Part shown: piece by piece, positions 27,565 to 36,186 of the stretch
Layout of the letters: each line of letters starts with the position of its first letter
Position numbering within the stretch: the first letter of the stretch is position 1
DNA from: Lautropia sp.
Lineage (GTDB): Bacteria > Pseudomonadota > Gammaproteobacteria > Burkholderiales > Burkholderiaceae_E
Direction of reading: 5' to 3'
Assembly (NCBI GenBank): GCA_030527825.1
Contig: JAUNAC010000001.1
Location: 1,472,438 to 1,536,437, forward strand
Length of the DNA: 64,000 nt
Made by a program: the position numbers and the translations under genes
Notes under the pieces: generated by a model
What the model saw: the letters and a program-made list of their open reading frames with translations, nothing else
Told to the model about the DNA's origin: nothing
Databases searched by the model: none

Positions 27565-29172
27565 TCAGGACGGGGGGATGGTGGCAAGGGGAGATGCGCC
27601 ATGGGGGGGGCGCTTTCGGCTGGGGCCGGGCGGTTTTTTGGATGGGGGGCGTCGGGTTCGCCAGGCAATGGTGGCCATCAGCACGCCAAAGAGCAGCGTC
27701 GTCAGGTCAATCGAAACGAAGGTCCAGTCTCGTTGTGCCAGGCTGCTCAGTATGCCCCGGGCGGTTGTCAGGGCATTGATCAACGGTGTGAGCATGATCC
27801 CGCAGTATGACAACAGTTCTGTCCAGGCCCGCCGGGTGGGGCGCAGTGTGGCGTAGCCTGCCGCTGTTGCCCAGACGCTGAAGAAGATGCTGACTTCGCA
27901 GTTGCTGCGTTGTACCAGTGCAAGCGGCAGCAGCCGGTTGGCCCAGAGGTAAGCCGTCATGGCCAGCGGTAGACCGACCAGCACCGCAATATTGAGCTTT
28001 TCTACCAGTATGAGCCCGAAGCCGGCTGACTGTCCGGATTTGAGTCGTGTCCAGCGCTTGATCGTCCAGAGCACCAAACCACTGGCCATCATGCCAGCGC
28101 CGCTTAAGCCAAGGAGGAAATAGAGCCACCTCAGCGGGGGCTGAGCATAGTGCCCCTTATGCAGTGCCAGCAGTACACCATAGGTGCCGGCAGCCGGGGC
28201 GGCCTGTTCGTGGGTTTGCAGCAGCTGGCCGTTATTGCCATCAAACAGCATGAACTGCGGATGCGCGTTGACATCGCTGTCATCCCTGCGCAGAACCATC
28301 ACCCGGGTACCCGTGTCGCCGGGATTGTTGACAAGTAGTCGGCCTATCCCCTGCTGACCCCAGCGCTGTTGAGCTTGCTGCATCATGGGAACAACGGAGG
28401 CAAGGGGCATGGGCCGGTGACTGGCGGGTTCGGGGGCGCGAGTGCCGCGAATCATCTGCTGGAACTGCTGCTGTGCGGATGGTGTGCGAAATGCGGCTGT
28501 AACGCCCCAGGGCATGTACTGAAACATCATGGATACCAGACCGGTATAGGCGATGATCAGATGGAATGGCAACCCGAGAACTGACATGCCGTTATGGGCA
28601 TCCAGCCAGGAGCGTTGACCCTTGCCCCAGCGAAAAGTGAAAAAGTCAGTGAAGATTTTTTTGTGAATGATGATGCCGCTGAGAATGGCGACCAGCATGA
28701 ACATGGTGGCAAGGCCAACAATCCAGCGCGCAGTCCGGGGCTGAAGGTGGTAAAGATTAAAATGAAAGAGATAAAAAAATTCTCCACCCAGCGTATTTCT
28801 GACCTGAAGGGGGGCTGCAGTCTGCGGATCCAGCAAGCGCTGGTGAATTTGGCGCTCACCAGCGAGCCAGTAAATCGAGGCGGTTGGCTGGCGCTGTGTG
28901 GGCAGGGAAACTCCCCACTGCAGCGCATGGGGGGCCTGCCGCTGCAGCGTGTCGAGCAGGTGGCGGGTAGTCTGCGTGGGGTTCGGGTGCGGTGTACTGA
29001 GCGGTATTTCGGGCCGCATCCACAGCGAGATTTCGTGCCGGAAACAGCTCATGCTGCCCATCAGGAAGATCGTGTACAACAGCCAGCCCATGAGGAGTCC
29101 GACCCAGGTGTGCAGGCTGGCCATGGCCTGGCGAAATCCGGGGGGACGGGTCGGCTGGGCGGGCATGGGCAT
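27565..29172 (-). CDS. PepSY-associated TM-helix membrane protein (iron-regulated type)
   Basis: 535 residues from the ATG at 29172, whose A overlaps the last base of the DUF3649 stop (TAATG). A longer open frame to 29313 lies inside DUF3649 and is rejected. The N-terminal membrane helix follows FRQAMASLHTWVGLLMGWLL, the PepSY-TM signature, with H-x-W. Further helices lie near 200-220, 245-270, 370-395 and in the C-terminal third (about 430-500). Family members are inner-membrane proteins near siderophore receptors; a role as ferric-siderophore reductase has been proposed. No TonB receptor is present here. Confidence 0.85.
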   Translation of the reverse strand: MPMPAQPTRPPGFRQAMASLHTWVGLLMGWLLYTIFLMGSMSCFRHEISLWMRPEIPLSTPHPNPTQTTRHLLDTLQRQAPHALQWGVSLPTQRQPTASIYWLAGERQIHQRLLDPQTAAPLQVRNTLGGEFFYLFHFNLYHLQPRTARWIVGLATMFMLVAILSGIIIHKKIFTDFFTFRWGKGQRSWLDAHNGMSVLGLPFHLIIAYTGLVSMMFQYMPWGVTAAFRTPSAQQQFQQMIRGTRAPEPASHRPMPLASVVPMMQQAQQRWGQQGIGRLLVNNPGDTGTRVMVLRRDDSDVNAHPQFMLFDGNNGQLLQTHEQAAPAAGTYGVLLALHKGHYAQPPLRWLYFLLGLSGAGMMASGLVLWTIKRWTRLKSGQSAGFGLILVEKLNIAVLVGLPLAMTAYLWANRLLPLALVQRSNCEVSIFFSVWATAAGYATLRPTRRAWTELLSYCGIMLTPLINALTTARGILSSLAQRDWTFVSIDLTTLLFGVLMATIAWRTRRPPSKKPPGPSRKRPPHGASPLATIPPS

Positions 29173-29450
29173 TACCACCAGAGGGTACTGTCCAGCGCCA
29201 GCAGAGCGGCGGACAGCAGTGTCAGACCTGTCCAGGCGCGGATGGCTGACCGAGCGCCAAACGCCCAGAGGGCGGCGCATGTGTAGACAGCGAAGCTGCC
29301 CATGGTTCCCCACAGTACGGCTTCCTGATGGTCAGTCATCAGGACGAGGGGCAGGATCGATACCAGTGCAGCCAAGACATAGCCGCCTACGATCGCGGCC
29401 AGACTACGCAGCAGCAGGGACCACAGCGTGACATTCGGGGATATTGGCAT
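29172..29450 (-). CDS. DUF3649-family membrane protein
   Basis: 92 residues with about three hydrophobic segments (LLLRSLAAIVGGYVLAALVS, LWGTMGSFAVYTCAALWAFG, LTLLSAALLALDSTLWW). Small size, membrane topology and position as first gene of the DUF3649-PepSY-DUF3325 trio support the family call. It overlaps the PepSY gene start by one base. The upstream DNA shows no obvious Fur box. Function unknown. Confidence 0.75.
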   Translation of the reverse strand: MPISPNVTLWSLLLRSLAAIVGGYVLAALVSILPLVLMTDHQEAVLWGTMGSFAVYTCAALWAFGARSAIRAWTGLTLLSAALLALDSTLWW

Positions 29451-29609
29451 GATCCACGATGGTAGCGAAGCAGGACAGTGTGTGCCAGGGCGTGCCTGTC
29501 GCGCGGAGGGGCTATGATCTGCTCTGGTCTAAAATAACCGGCTAGGGATATTGCAAGGTAGGGCGCCGCGGGCAGTATGAAGTGGCGGCCTTTGGGCAGA
29601 GAGGGATTC

Positions 29610-29810
29610 ATGACCGAGGAAGGCAGGGCGCTGGCCATTGTTCTGGGCTTGTTGATGGGCATGCTGGCGCTGGCGGTTGCGCTGGGGTTCTATACCTGGC
29701 GGGCACGACGGCTGGCTCGGTTGGCAGCTGCCGCCGAGGAGCAGGTGAAGGACAGCGGCCCAAGGGGGGCAGCGCAGACCAGGCGGCATCCCCTCGGAAA
29801 GCGGCGCTGA
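29610..29810 (+). CDS. Small single-pass membrane protein, unassigned
   Basis: 66 residues from the ATG at 29610, preceded by GAGAGGG at good spacing; an in-frame extension to 29577 is not needed. One hydrophobic helix (ALAIVLGLLMGMLALAVALG, then FYTW) is followed by a basic, Arg/Ala-rich cytoplasmic tail ending LGKRR. I do not recognise a family. Coding status rests on ribosome site and membrane pattern only. Confidence 0.45.
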   Translation: MTEEGRALAIVLGLLMGMLALAVALGFYTWRARRLARLAAAAEEQVKDSGPRGAAQTRRHPLGKRR

Positions 29811-29879
29811 ATTCAACAAGAATGTTCCCTGCGTCGGCAGTGGCCTGACGGGGAGTGATGTACACAGGACGTGCCTAGT

Positions 29880-30698
29880 ATGACGACTGCATTGAAGGAT
29901 CGTATCCGGATTGTTTTTTTTGATATTGACGACACGCTCTACAGTAAGGAAAGCGGGCTTCTGTCATCAGGGGCCGAAAAGGCATTCACGGGTTTGCAGC
30001 AGCGGGGAGTGATTCCTGCCATTGCGACCGGACGGGCGCGTTACGTATTTCCGATCCCACTGGAGACGGTCATCCAGCGGGTGGGCGTACGCCATTTCGT
30101 CACGATCAACGGCCAGCTCAATTTGTGTGGGGAGCAGGTGGTGACTGACTACCCCTTCGATCCGGACGATTTGAAGCGCATTACGGACTATTTTCTGGGC
30201 CGGGGCATACCGGTTGGTTATTCCGAGCGCGCCCATATGTCGATGCTGGGCATGACACCTAGTTTCCGGGCTGCCCTCGCCCCGATTCTGCGTGATCATC
30301 CGATGGAATTGGGGCATGAGCCCGGCAGTCCTGTCTACCAGTTGATCGTGGGCTATGCGGCGGAGCTGCAGGCAAGTATCGAGGCATCCGGTGTATTGGA
30401 TCAGGGCCGGTTCAGGACGGTGCGCTGGCATGAGGATGCCGTGGACCTGCTGGCGACGGCCGGTTCCAAGGTGCGCGGCATCCGGGATGTGATCGCGACA
30501 CTGGACCTGTCACTGGAAAACGTTATGGTTTTTGGTGATTCCCTCAATGATATCGAGATGCTTTCGGAGGCGGGTTTTGGGGTGGCCATGGCCAATGGGC
30601 ATCCAGATGCCATTCGGTGTGCGGATCATGTGGCACCGCCCCAGGCCGAGGACGGTGTGTATCGGGCGCTCGTGTCGCTGGGCATGATCCCCGGCTGA
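29880..30698 (+). CDS. HAD-superfamily (Cof-type, IIB) hydrolase
   Basis: 272 residues. HAD motif I is FFDIDDTLYS near residue 15; the cap domain lies about 85-185; motif III lysine is in AGSKVRGIRDV; motif IV is VFGDSLNDIEML near 220, followed by GVAMANGHPDAI. This is the Cof/sugar-phosphate phosphatase type, whose substrates (sugar phosphates, flavin or pyridoxal phosphate) cannot be read from sequence. AGGA ten bases upstream favours ATG 29880 over GTG 29871. Its stop codon directly abuts the stop of the convergent glycosyltransferase, with no intervening base. Confidence 0.9.
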   Translation: MTTALKDRIRIVFFDIDDTLYSKESGLLSSGAEKAFTGLQQRGVIPAIATGRARYVFPIPLETVIQRVGVRHFVTINGQLNLCGEQVVTDYPFDPDDLKRITDYFLGRGIPVGYSERAHMSMLGMTPSFRAALAPILRDHPMELGHEPGSPVYQLIVGYAAELQASIEASGVLDQGRFRTVRWHEDAVDLLATAGSKVRGIRDVIATLDLSLENVMVFGDSLNDIEMLSEAGFGVAMANGHPDAIRCADHVAPPQAEDGVYRALVSLGMIPG

Positions 30699-31811
30699 CT
30701 AGGCGGGTATCTCGCTGGGCAAGGCCGCCGGGCACACGCGTCCGGCGTCTGCGGCCTCCTTGTATTCCGCATAGAGCTGTTTCTGCATGTCCTTGTAATG
30801 TGCGGCTTTCTCCTTGTCTTTGCGTGCATCGAACAGGGCCCAGAGCTGGCCAGCTGCCATGAAGCTGCCCCGGCCGCTGACATTGCCGGCCAGCTCGGGG
30901 TGTTCGCCGATGTGCAGCGCCTTCAGCCAGCTGTCCTCGATCATTGGGAGCAGTGATTCGCCCTGTTCGGGATGTTGCTGCATTTGATCCAGGAGCAGCG
31001 CGCCCACGACAAAATGGAAATCGGCCGAATGATCCCAATAGGGTATTTCGTCTGAAGCAAAGAGCATGGCCTGCTGGATCTGGTTGGTATGACGCAAGCA
31101 TTCGATCATGCGGATGACCAGATCGTGGTACCAGGGGACATCGCGGTGCGTCATCAGCTCCTTGGCACGGCGGTAGTATGGAATAGCTTCCGCATGCTGT
31201 AGCTGAATGTCATATTGCTTGGCCAGCTGGAAGTTGACGTAGGGTTCGTCGGGTGTTTCCGACAGTGATTTGAGCAGCAGCGCCATGTTGCGCCCCTGTT
31301 TGGTGTCGAGTTGCTCCTTCATGTAGCCGTCATGTCGTACGGTTACGGGGCTGTCGATCACAGGCAGGCGGTGGGCGGGCTGCTCATGGATACGGCCTTT
31401 GTAGCGTACGCCCCGGGGCAGGATGCGTGGAATGCGGTGACTGGAGATCAGTGTGTTGCTGCCGCTCCCCAAATCACTGTCGATGCGAATGTAGTGGATG
31501 GCCTGACGTGCATCATGGCGCAGTCCGGCCAGATATTCGCCGCCGGAGGTCAGCCATTCATCGGCATCCAGCACCAGATTCCAGTCGGCGTCGGAGCGGG
31601 CCAGGGCGGCATTGCGCGCCGCGGCAAAATCGTTGGTCCAGCGCCGTTCGTAAACGGTGGCTCCATGTGCCTGGGCAATGGCGATGGTGTCGTCCGTCGA
31701 TCCTGTATCGAGTACGATCATCTGATCGACCCAGGGGGCAACGCTGTCCAGACAGCGGGCGATGCTGCGTGCCTCGTTTTTAACGATCATGGTCAGGGCA
31801 ATCGTTTTCAT
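30699..31811 (-). CDS. Family 2 glycosyltransferase with C-terminal helical repeats
   Basis: 370 residues from the ATG at 31811, with GGAGA upstream. The N-terminal GT-A domain has TMIVKNEARSIARCLDS, then VLDTGSTDDTIAIAQ and the acidic motif VLDADEW (D82, D84), as in SunS/WaaE-like transferases. The C-terminal half (about 190-350) looks like TPR-type helices (VNFQLAKQYDIQLQHAEAIP). The acceptor is unknown; a protein, lipopolysaccharide or small molecule could fit. It is single and divergent from the DUF2325 gene across 308 bases. Confidence 0.85.
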   Translation of the reverse strand: MKTIALTMIVKNEARSIARCLDSVAPWVDQMIVLDTGSTDDTIAIAQAHGATVYERRWTNDFAAARNAALARSDADWNLVLDADEWLTSGGEYLAGLRHDARQAIHYIRIDSDLGSGSNTLISSHRIPRILPRGVRYKGRIHEQPAHRLPVIDSPVTVRHDGYMKEQLDTKQGRNMALLLKSLSETPDEPYVNFQLAKQYDIQLQHAEAIPYYRRAKELMTHRDVPWYHDLVIRMIECLRHTNQIQQAMLFASDEIPYWDHSADFHFVVGALLLDQMQQHPEQGESLLPMIEDSWLKALHIGEHPELAGNVSGRGSFMAAGQLWALFDARKDKEKAAHYKDMQKQLYAEYKEAADAGRVCPAALPSEIPA

Positions 31812-32080
31812 GCAAGGTTCTCCGACGGATTGACGAGAGATTGTTCCCATCATTCGCAGGGCGTGGTCTGTGAAACACCGTAGGTTCTCGCCGGGTTTTC
31901 GATATCAGGTGGTCAGGACGGTGTTGGATGCCGATAACAGATCTGTGGCCTGGATGCTGATGCTCTGCCCGGGTTTGTCCGGGCGAGACGAAGCCGATTA
32001 ATGAGAAGTAGAATCAATACTGGCGTATCCTGTATGCTTCTGTTGTCCGATTTTGCGAGCAGGTAAATGCAGGCGTTGCA

Positions 32081-32110
32081 GCTTGTTCGAGCCTGTTCGA
32101 AACTGTTGGA
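32081..32110 (+). repeat. Three 10-base imperfect direct repeats before the DUF2325 gene
   Basis: The units GCTTGTTCGA, GCCTGTTCGA and AACTGTTGGA lie head to tail, one about every helical turn. The last unit contains the GGA of the ribosome site. They may be a protein-binding array or chance low-complexity sequence. The rest of the upstream gap (31812-32080) holds a short hairpin GCCCGG/CCGGGC at 31967-31984 and nothing else I recognise. Confidence 0.5.
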
Positions 32111-32119
32111 GTCCCTATC

Positions 32120-32989
32120 TTGAGATCAGACAAGCGCAGCCCTGAGGGGGTTTTGGCCGAGCTGAAAGCGTTGCAGCGCGCATACGGCGCCGCTCAGCGG
32201 CGCTGTACGCTTAGCCTCCAGCGTTTGCATGCCCGCAATCAGGCACTGGAAGCGGAAGTGCTGGAATTGCGCGCACAGCTGGCAACGCGGGATGCAGATC
32301 TGTTTCTGGAGGGACGCGCTGCTGTCCGGCTGGCGCCGCACAACGGCGAAAGAAGTAGCCGTTTGGCCTGGGGCGCCCGGATGGAGTTGCTCGCCCAGCG
32401 GCTGCTGGCGCTGTGGAAAAAGGGGGAGGTCCGTAGCCCCGTGCCAGAGGCTGAAGATGTACTGGATTGTCTGACTCCTGCTCATGGATGGGCGGGGCAA
32501 GCGGCGAAACGGCCTGCCGGAAATACAGTACAGGAGGGTTTGCCCAGGGAAGCGGCTGTGTCTCATCGTTGGGTTGATGTGGGCGAGCCGCTGGAGAGTT
32601 CGCCTGGCAGCCTGTCAACCGAGGATAAGCGAGGTGCGTTGCATGGTGAGGTTCCCGTTGATCATGGGACGGCCGAGAACTGTGCAGATCCATCGGATCT
32701 TGAGGAGCGATTGGTTGAGGCGGATTTGGTGATCTGCCAGACAGGTTGTCTCAGCCACCAGGATTACTGGCGGGTGCAGGATCACTGCCGGCGACATAAC
32801 AAGCCGTGTGTATTGGTTGCCCAGCCAGAGGCGCTTCGTATTATCCGGATTCATCAACGGGGTGACGTGGCAGGATCCTGGCCAGGTCTAACGCCGGCTG
32901 TACCCAGGAAATCAGGGACAGACGGGGGGTGCAGGCAGAATGTGCGGGCGCAGGAAAGGCATGAGGGGGTCGGTGCAGACGGGCGATAG
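32120..32989 (+). CDS. DUF2325-domain protein with N-terminal coiled coil
   Basis: 289 residues from a TTG start supported by GGAG eight bases upstream. Residues about 5-60 are a probable coiled coil (Leu/Arg/Glu-rich, QRLHARNQALEAEVLELRAQ). A variable middle follows, and the DUF2325 domain lies at about 195-245 with the characteristic DLVICQTGCLSHQDYWRVQD and HCRRHNKPCVLVAQP. DUF2325 is a small Rossmann-like domain of unknown function, common in Burkholderiales. The C-terminal 40 residues are unusual and basic. It precedes fur, 156 bases downstream on the same strand; a functional link is possible but unproven. Confidence 0.8.
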   Translation: MRSDKRSPEGVLAELKALQRAYGAAQRRCTLSLQRLHARNQALEAEVLELRAQLATRDADLFLEGRAAVRLAPHNGERSSRLAWGARMELLAQRLLALWKKGEVRSPVPEAEDVLDCLTPAHGWAGQAAKRPAGNTVQEGLPREAAVSHRWVDVGEPLESSPGSLSTEDKRGALHGEVPVDHGTAENCADPSDLEERLVEADLVICQTGCLSHQDYWRVQDHCRRHNKPCVLVAQPEALRIIRIHQRGDVAGSWPGLTPAVPRKSGTDGGCRQNVRAQERHEGVGADGR

Positions 32990-33145
32990 GATGGGTCAGT
33001 GATGATGTACTTTGAGTAAAGCGGTATCACATGGTGAGTCATGGTCGCGCAAATGGTTCATAATGCACGAATCAGGGGATGGATGCGTGGGCATGCATTC
33101 ATTTGCCCGTATGCGATGAACCCAGTTTCTCTCTCAGGAAGGTCA

Positions 33146-33589
33146 ATGAGCACGCAGGATCAGGAATTGCGCAGTGTCGGCTTGAAGGCGACACTGCCCA
33201 GAATCAAGGTACTTGAAATCATCCGGGGCAGTGATGAACGTCACCTGTCGGCCGAAGATGTATTTCGCCGCCTGTTGGAGCAAGGTCACGATGTGGGACT
33301 GGCGACCGTGTATCGCGTATTGTCCCAGCTGGAGGCCGCAGGCTTATTGAGCCGCAATGTATTCGACGGTGGGAAGGCGGTTTTCGAGATGAATGAGGGT
33401 GATCATCATGATCACCTGATCTGTGTCAGCTGTGGTCGGGTGGATGAGTTCACCAGCCCGATTATTGAGAAGGTACAGTACGACGTGGCCAAGGCGCATG
33501 GCTATGAACTCTCGGAGCGGCGATTGGCACTTTACGGCGTCTGTTCTGTCTGCCAGAAAAATGCCGTGATGCCACGAGGCAGGAACTGA
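33146..33589 (+). CDS. fur: Ferric uptake regulator Fur
   Basis: Fe2+-dependent repressor, 147 residues from the ATG at 33146 with AGGAAGG upstream; a longer frame to 33041 has no support. The winged helix (about 10-85) includes [10 protein letters not shown] and [20 protein letters not shown]. Metal ligands are visible: H33, the HHDH cluster at 87-90, and Cys pairs C93/C96 and C133/C136. The pattern [15 protein letters not shown] is that of Fur rather than Zur or PerR. Unlike the common betaproteobacterial arrangement, no recN or bamE is adjacent. A nitroreductase gene starts five bases later. Confidence 0.93.
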   Translation: MSTQDQELRSVGLKATLPRIKVLEIIRGSDERHLSAEDVFRRLLEQGHDVGLATVYRVLSQLEAAGLLSRNVFDGGKAVFEMNEGDHHDHLICVSCGRVDEFTSPIIEKVQYDVAKAHGYELSERRLALYGVCSVCQKNAVMPRGRN

Positions 33590-33593
33590 CTGA

Positions 33594-34187
33594 ATGGTCG
33601 AGCAGCCAGATATTTCATGCGTCGGCGACGTGGCGATCGCTGCCTTGATGGCCCGTTTTTCGTCCTGGCCGCTGCATGAGCCAGCGCCTTCGACAGCGGA
33701 GCTAGACGTAGCATTTGAGTTGGCCATGCGCGCGCCTGATCATGGCGGTATGCAGCCTTGGCGCTTTGTCACCATTCAGGGAACCGAGGCGAGGGCAGCG
33801 TTTGCCGATGTGCTGGTGGAGGCTGCACGTGCCAGAGGCCATGAGGATCCCGAGCGCTATCGCAGGAAAACGGCAGCGGCACCTTTGACCATCGTACCGG
33901 CTGTGCGTTTGGTGGAGTCTGTGAAAGTGCCTGTCATTGAGCAGTGGCTGGCAGCTGGTGCAGCTGTCATGAATCTCCTGAATGCTTTGTTTCTGCAGGG
34001 GTACGGTGCCATCTGGGTCAGCGGTCCCAACGCCTTCGATGATCAGGTGCGTGACGCCCTCGGGTTTACTGCCGACGAGCGTTTGTTGGGATTCGTTCAT
34101 GTTGGCACAGCCGAGGCCAGTGCTCGCAGTAAGGTGCGACCTGATCATACCGCCTTTGTGCGAGCGTGGCACGGTGTAGATCACTAA
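33594..34187 (+). CDS. Nitroreductase-family FMN enzyme (YdjA-like)
   Basis: 197 residues, within the size range of minimal nitroreductases such as YdjA. FMN-binding features: the N-terminal LAMRAPDHGGMQPWRFVTIQG, the central AAGAAVMNLLNALFLQGYGA and the C-terminal LGFVHVGTAEA. These proteins form homodimers using NAD(P)H to reduce nitro or quinone substrates; the natural substrate is unknown. It starts five bases after the fur stop, so it is probably cotranscribed with fur. Confidence 0.88.
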   Translation: MVEQPDISCVGDVAIAALMARFSSWPLHEPAPSTAELDVAFELAMRAPDHGGMQPWRFVTIQGTEARAAFADVLVEAARARGHEDPERYRRKTAAAPLTIVPAVRLVESVKVPVIEQWLAAGAAVMNLLNALFLQGYGAIWVSGPNAFDDQVRDALGFTADERLLGFVHVGTAEASARSKVRPDHTAFVRAWHGVDH

Positions 34188-34323
34188 ATTTCTCCTTATA
34201 TGATTGGTGCCTTCAGGTGCCTGTTCATGCCATGCGCATCACGCTCGGAAGAGGCGGGCGCGCTCAGGCGCATGGTGGTGTTTTGGGATGCCTCCCTTCT
34301 ACCTTCATGGAGCAAAAATACTC

Positions 34324-34959
34324 ATGTGTGAGAGCGTTTTCCTCGCGTTGTCATCTCGATTTGGTTTCACAGGTCGGCCTGTTAGACTGTGTGCCAGTTT
34401 GCTGACGGGTCTTTCTCTGTTTGGTGCTTGGCCTGCTATGGCCCATGAAGGACATCAACATCAGATGTCCAGTGTCAGTTCTGTCGAAAATGGTTCGCAC
34501 ACGCAAGCGCCTTCTAAGTCACCGACCGTGATCGCTCAGGGAGCCTATACGGCTGCCCCCCGACCAGGTGTTCCAAACCTGGCCATCTATATCTCACAAA
34601 TTCGAAATCAGGGAGACACAGCCGATCAGCTGCTGTCTGCGAGTACTGATATTGCACGCACAACTGAGCTGCATGAAATGAAGATGGATGGCGAGATGAT
34701 GCATATGCGTCAGGTGTCAGCTATCGACATTCCAGCGCGAAGCACGGTCGACATGAGCAAGGGAGCCGGTTATCACTTAATGGTCATGGGTGTATCTCGA
34801 CCACTTAAAGCTGGGGATTCATTTCCGGTCACGTTGGTCTTTCTCAGGGCAGGCAGGCAGGTCATTGATGTGCAGGTCAAGGACTTGTCGACAGCCGCAG
34901 GTGGGCATGTTCATCACCAGGGCCATGATATGCATATGGAACATCACCACGAACAGTAA
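34324..34959 (+). CDS. Secreted PCu(A)C-type copper chaperone
   Basis: 211 residues from the ATG at 34324 (GGAG about 11 bases upstream). A signal peptide ends in WPAMA, with cleavage after A40 to leave the His-rich start HEGHQHQ. The PCuAC domain carries the copper-ligand pattern: H119-x-M121 in TELHEMKMDGEMMHM and H153-x-M155 in YHLMVMG, spaced as in the family motif. The C-terminal tail is rich in His and Met (about HVHHQGHDMHMEHHHEQ), offering more copper sites. Family members deliver Cu(I) to cytochrome oxidase; no oxidase or Sco gene is present here. Confidence 0.88.
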   Translation: MCESVFLALSSRFGFTGRPVRLCASLLTGLSLFGAWPAMAHEGHQHQMSSVSSVENGSHTQAPSKSPTVIAQGAYTAAPRPGVPNLAIYISQIRNQGDTADQLLSASTDIARTTELHEMKMDGEMMHMRQVSAIDIPARSTVDMSKGAGYHLMVMGVSRPLKAGDSFPVTLVFLRAGRQVIDVQVKDLSTAAGGHVHHQGHDMHMEHHHEQ

Positions 34960-35054
34960 GAGGGTGACAGTTTTTGCTCATTCATCTGTTTTGCAGCTTG
35001 GATTGATGTTGTACGTGATTGGGCTGCGGCGGATGTCTGGCAGTTGAGGCGGCA

Positions 35055-35090
35055 CGAGAAAAAGGCTGGTTGCTTTCGCAACCAGCCTTT
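35055..35090 (-). terminator. Rho-independent terminator of the cold-shock gene
   Basis: Perfect 13-base inverted repeat (arms 35061-35073 and 35078-35090, AAAGGCTGGTTGC and its complement) around a TTTC loop. Read on the minus strand it is followed by TTTTT, so it terminates the cold-shock transcript about 40 bases after its stop codon. Confidence 0.85.
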
Positions 35091-35128
35091 AGCAAGGTAA
35101 GGGCGCTAACGCCGTTTGAGCCGGTGAA

Positions 35129-35335
35129 TCAGGCCTCTGGACGGATGTTGGACGCTTGCTTGCCTTTGGGGCCCTGAACTACATCAAACGATACTTTTTG
35201 GCCTTCTTTCAGGGTTTTGAAACCCTGCGACTGCACTGAACTGAAGTGAGCGAAAAGATCTTCGCCACCTTCATCCGGGGTAATGAAGCCGAAGCCTTTG
35301 GCGTCGTTAAACCATTTGACCGTACCCGTTGCCAT
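35129..35335 (-). CDS. Cold-shock protein (CspA family)
   Basis: 68 residues forming one OB-fold cold-shock domain. Both RNA-binding motifs are present: KGFGFITPD (RNP1) and DLFAHFSSV (RNP2), with the opening [10 protein letters not shown]. It acts as an RNA chaperone; whether it is cold-induced cannot be told. AGGA lies about 11 bases before the ATG. The long AT-richer leader and promoter region lies at 35336 onward, and an intrinsic terminator follows. Confidence 0.95.
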   Translation of the reverse strand: MATGTVKWFNDAKGFGFITPDEGGEDLFAHFSSVQSQGFKTLKEGQKVSFDVVQGPKGKQASNIRPEA

Positions 35336-35921
35336 ACTATGAAATTTCCTGCTTGTAAGGCCATGCGTTATGAGACTGAATGGAGGTGTTCGGGCGCGGG
35401 CCTTGAATTTACCCCGAAAACTTCTGGCTCTATTCTTCGGGAATTAGATGGAAACAGTCAAGTTATATTGTGCGACTGGACTTGCTCAGGGCTGCAATAA
35501 CTGTCCTTTTATGCTTTTGGGGCGACTTTAAACCTAGCGCATTCTCTTCGCTGGTTTGTTTAAGTCATTGTTTTATATGGAAAATAATTTGTTTTGCCAT
35601 ATTGTGATATTCTTCTCGGCCGTGGAAAAATGACTTTATACAGGCTGATCTGTCGTTTTAATGCCTGTGTGTAAAGCCACGACTGCTATGGTTTTGCGTA
35701 TGACGCAATTCAACCCTTTTTTTCTGGCCGTTGGTCAGTTGGCTTCCGCCTGGCGGCTGCTCCTTAAGTCTGTTGCAACAGCGCGGTGGTGCGGGATGTA
35801 ACCCTGACGAGTAAATATATTTATTTATGCATGATGGGCGTTCAGCCCGTTTGGCCTCTGGCGGGAAGATGCCTACCGCTGGACTGCAGATTCAGTAGAT
35901 TGTTGGAGTAGGAGATTCAGC

Positions 35922-36038
35922 GTGCTGTCCCGAATGTCTGTCGTAGGGTTTTTGCCGATATGGGGGGCTGGATGCGGCAGAATCCCTTCGTCTGTCGATA
36001 GGAGCTTGAAATGTGGCCATGCAAGACGCATGTGCTGA
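35922..36038 (+). CDS. Possible small protein of 38 residues
   Basis: A GTG start is preceded by GTAGGAG at seven bases, one of the better ribosome sites in this gap. The frame encodes 38 residues with a short hydrophobic stretch (SVVGFLPIWGAGCGRI) and ends in TGA at 36036-36038. No homologue is known to me. Coding status is speculative. Confidence 0.2.
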   Translation: MLSRMSVVGFLPIWGAGCGRIPSSVDRSLKCGHARRMC

Positions 36039-36151
36039 AAGATACGTTTGGAGGATGTGAACAGGCCCCAGCCGGGGATCTATCCGGCAGGCCGCCTCAT
36101 CCTTCCTGTGGTGGATGTCACTATGGCGGATGCCGGATATCGCCGGGTGAC

Positions 36152-36179
36152 TTGATTGGCTTGGATCAATCGCTAGAAT
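36152..36179 (+). promoter_or_regulatory. clpS promoter, -35/-10 close to the start codon
   Basis: TTGATT (36152-36157), a 16-base spacer and TAGAAT (36174-36179) form a sigma-70-like promoter. The -10 box ends eight bases before the clpS ATG, predicting transcription start at or within one base of the start codon. TTGAT/ATCAA arms flank part of the spacer. Confidence 0.55.
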
Positions 36180-36186
36180 CGGCCGG

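Larger units (their letters stand above)
35336..36186. other. 851-base intergenic region between the cold-shock gene and clpS
   Basis: The largest gap in the window. 35336 to about 35500 should hold the cold-shock 5' leader and promoter. The part 35500-35720 is AT-richer than its surroundings (for example TTTTATATGGAAAATAATTTG). A short stem TTGCGT/ACGCAA (35694-35708) lies a few bases before a run of seven T and might be a weak terminator. A possible small gene lies at 35922-36038. The clpS promoter is at 36152-36179. No tRNA or known small RNA was recognised. Confidence 0.4.

Noticed and set aside
36055..36180. GTG-initiated small frame after GGAGG at 36051
   Set aside because: The ribosome site is only two bases from the GTG and the overlapping ATG is followed at once by a stop.
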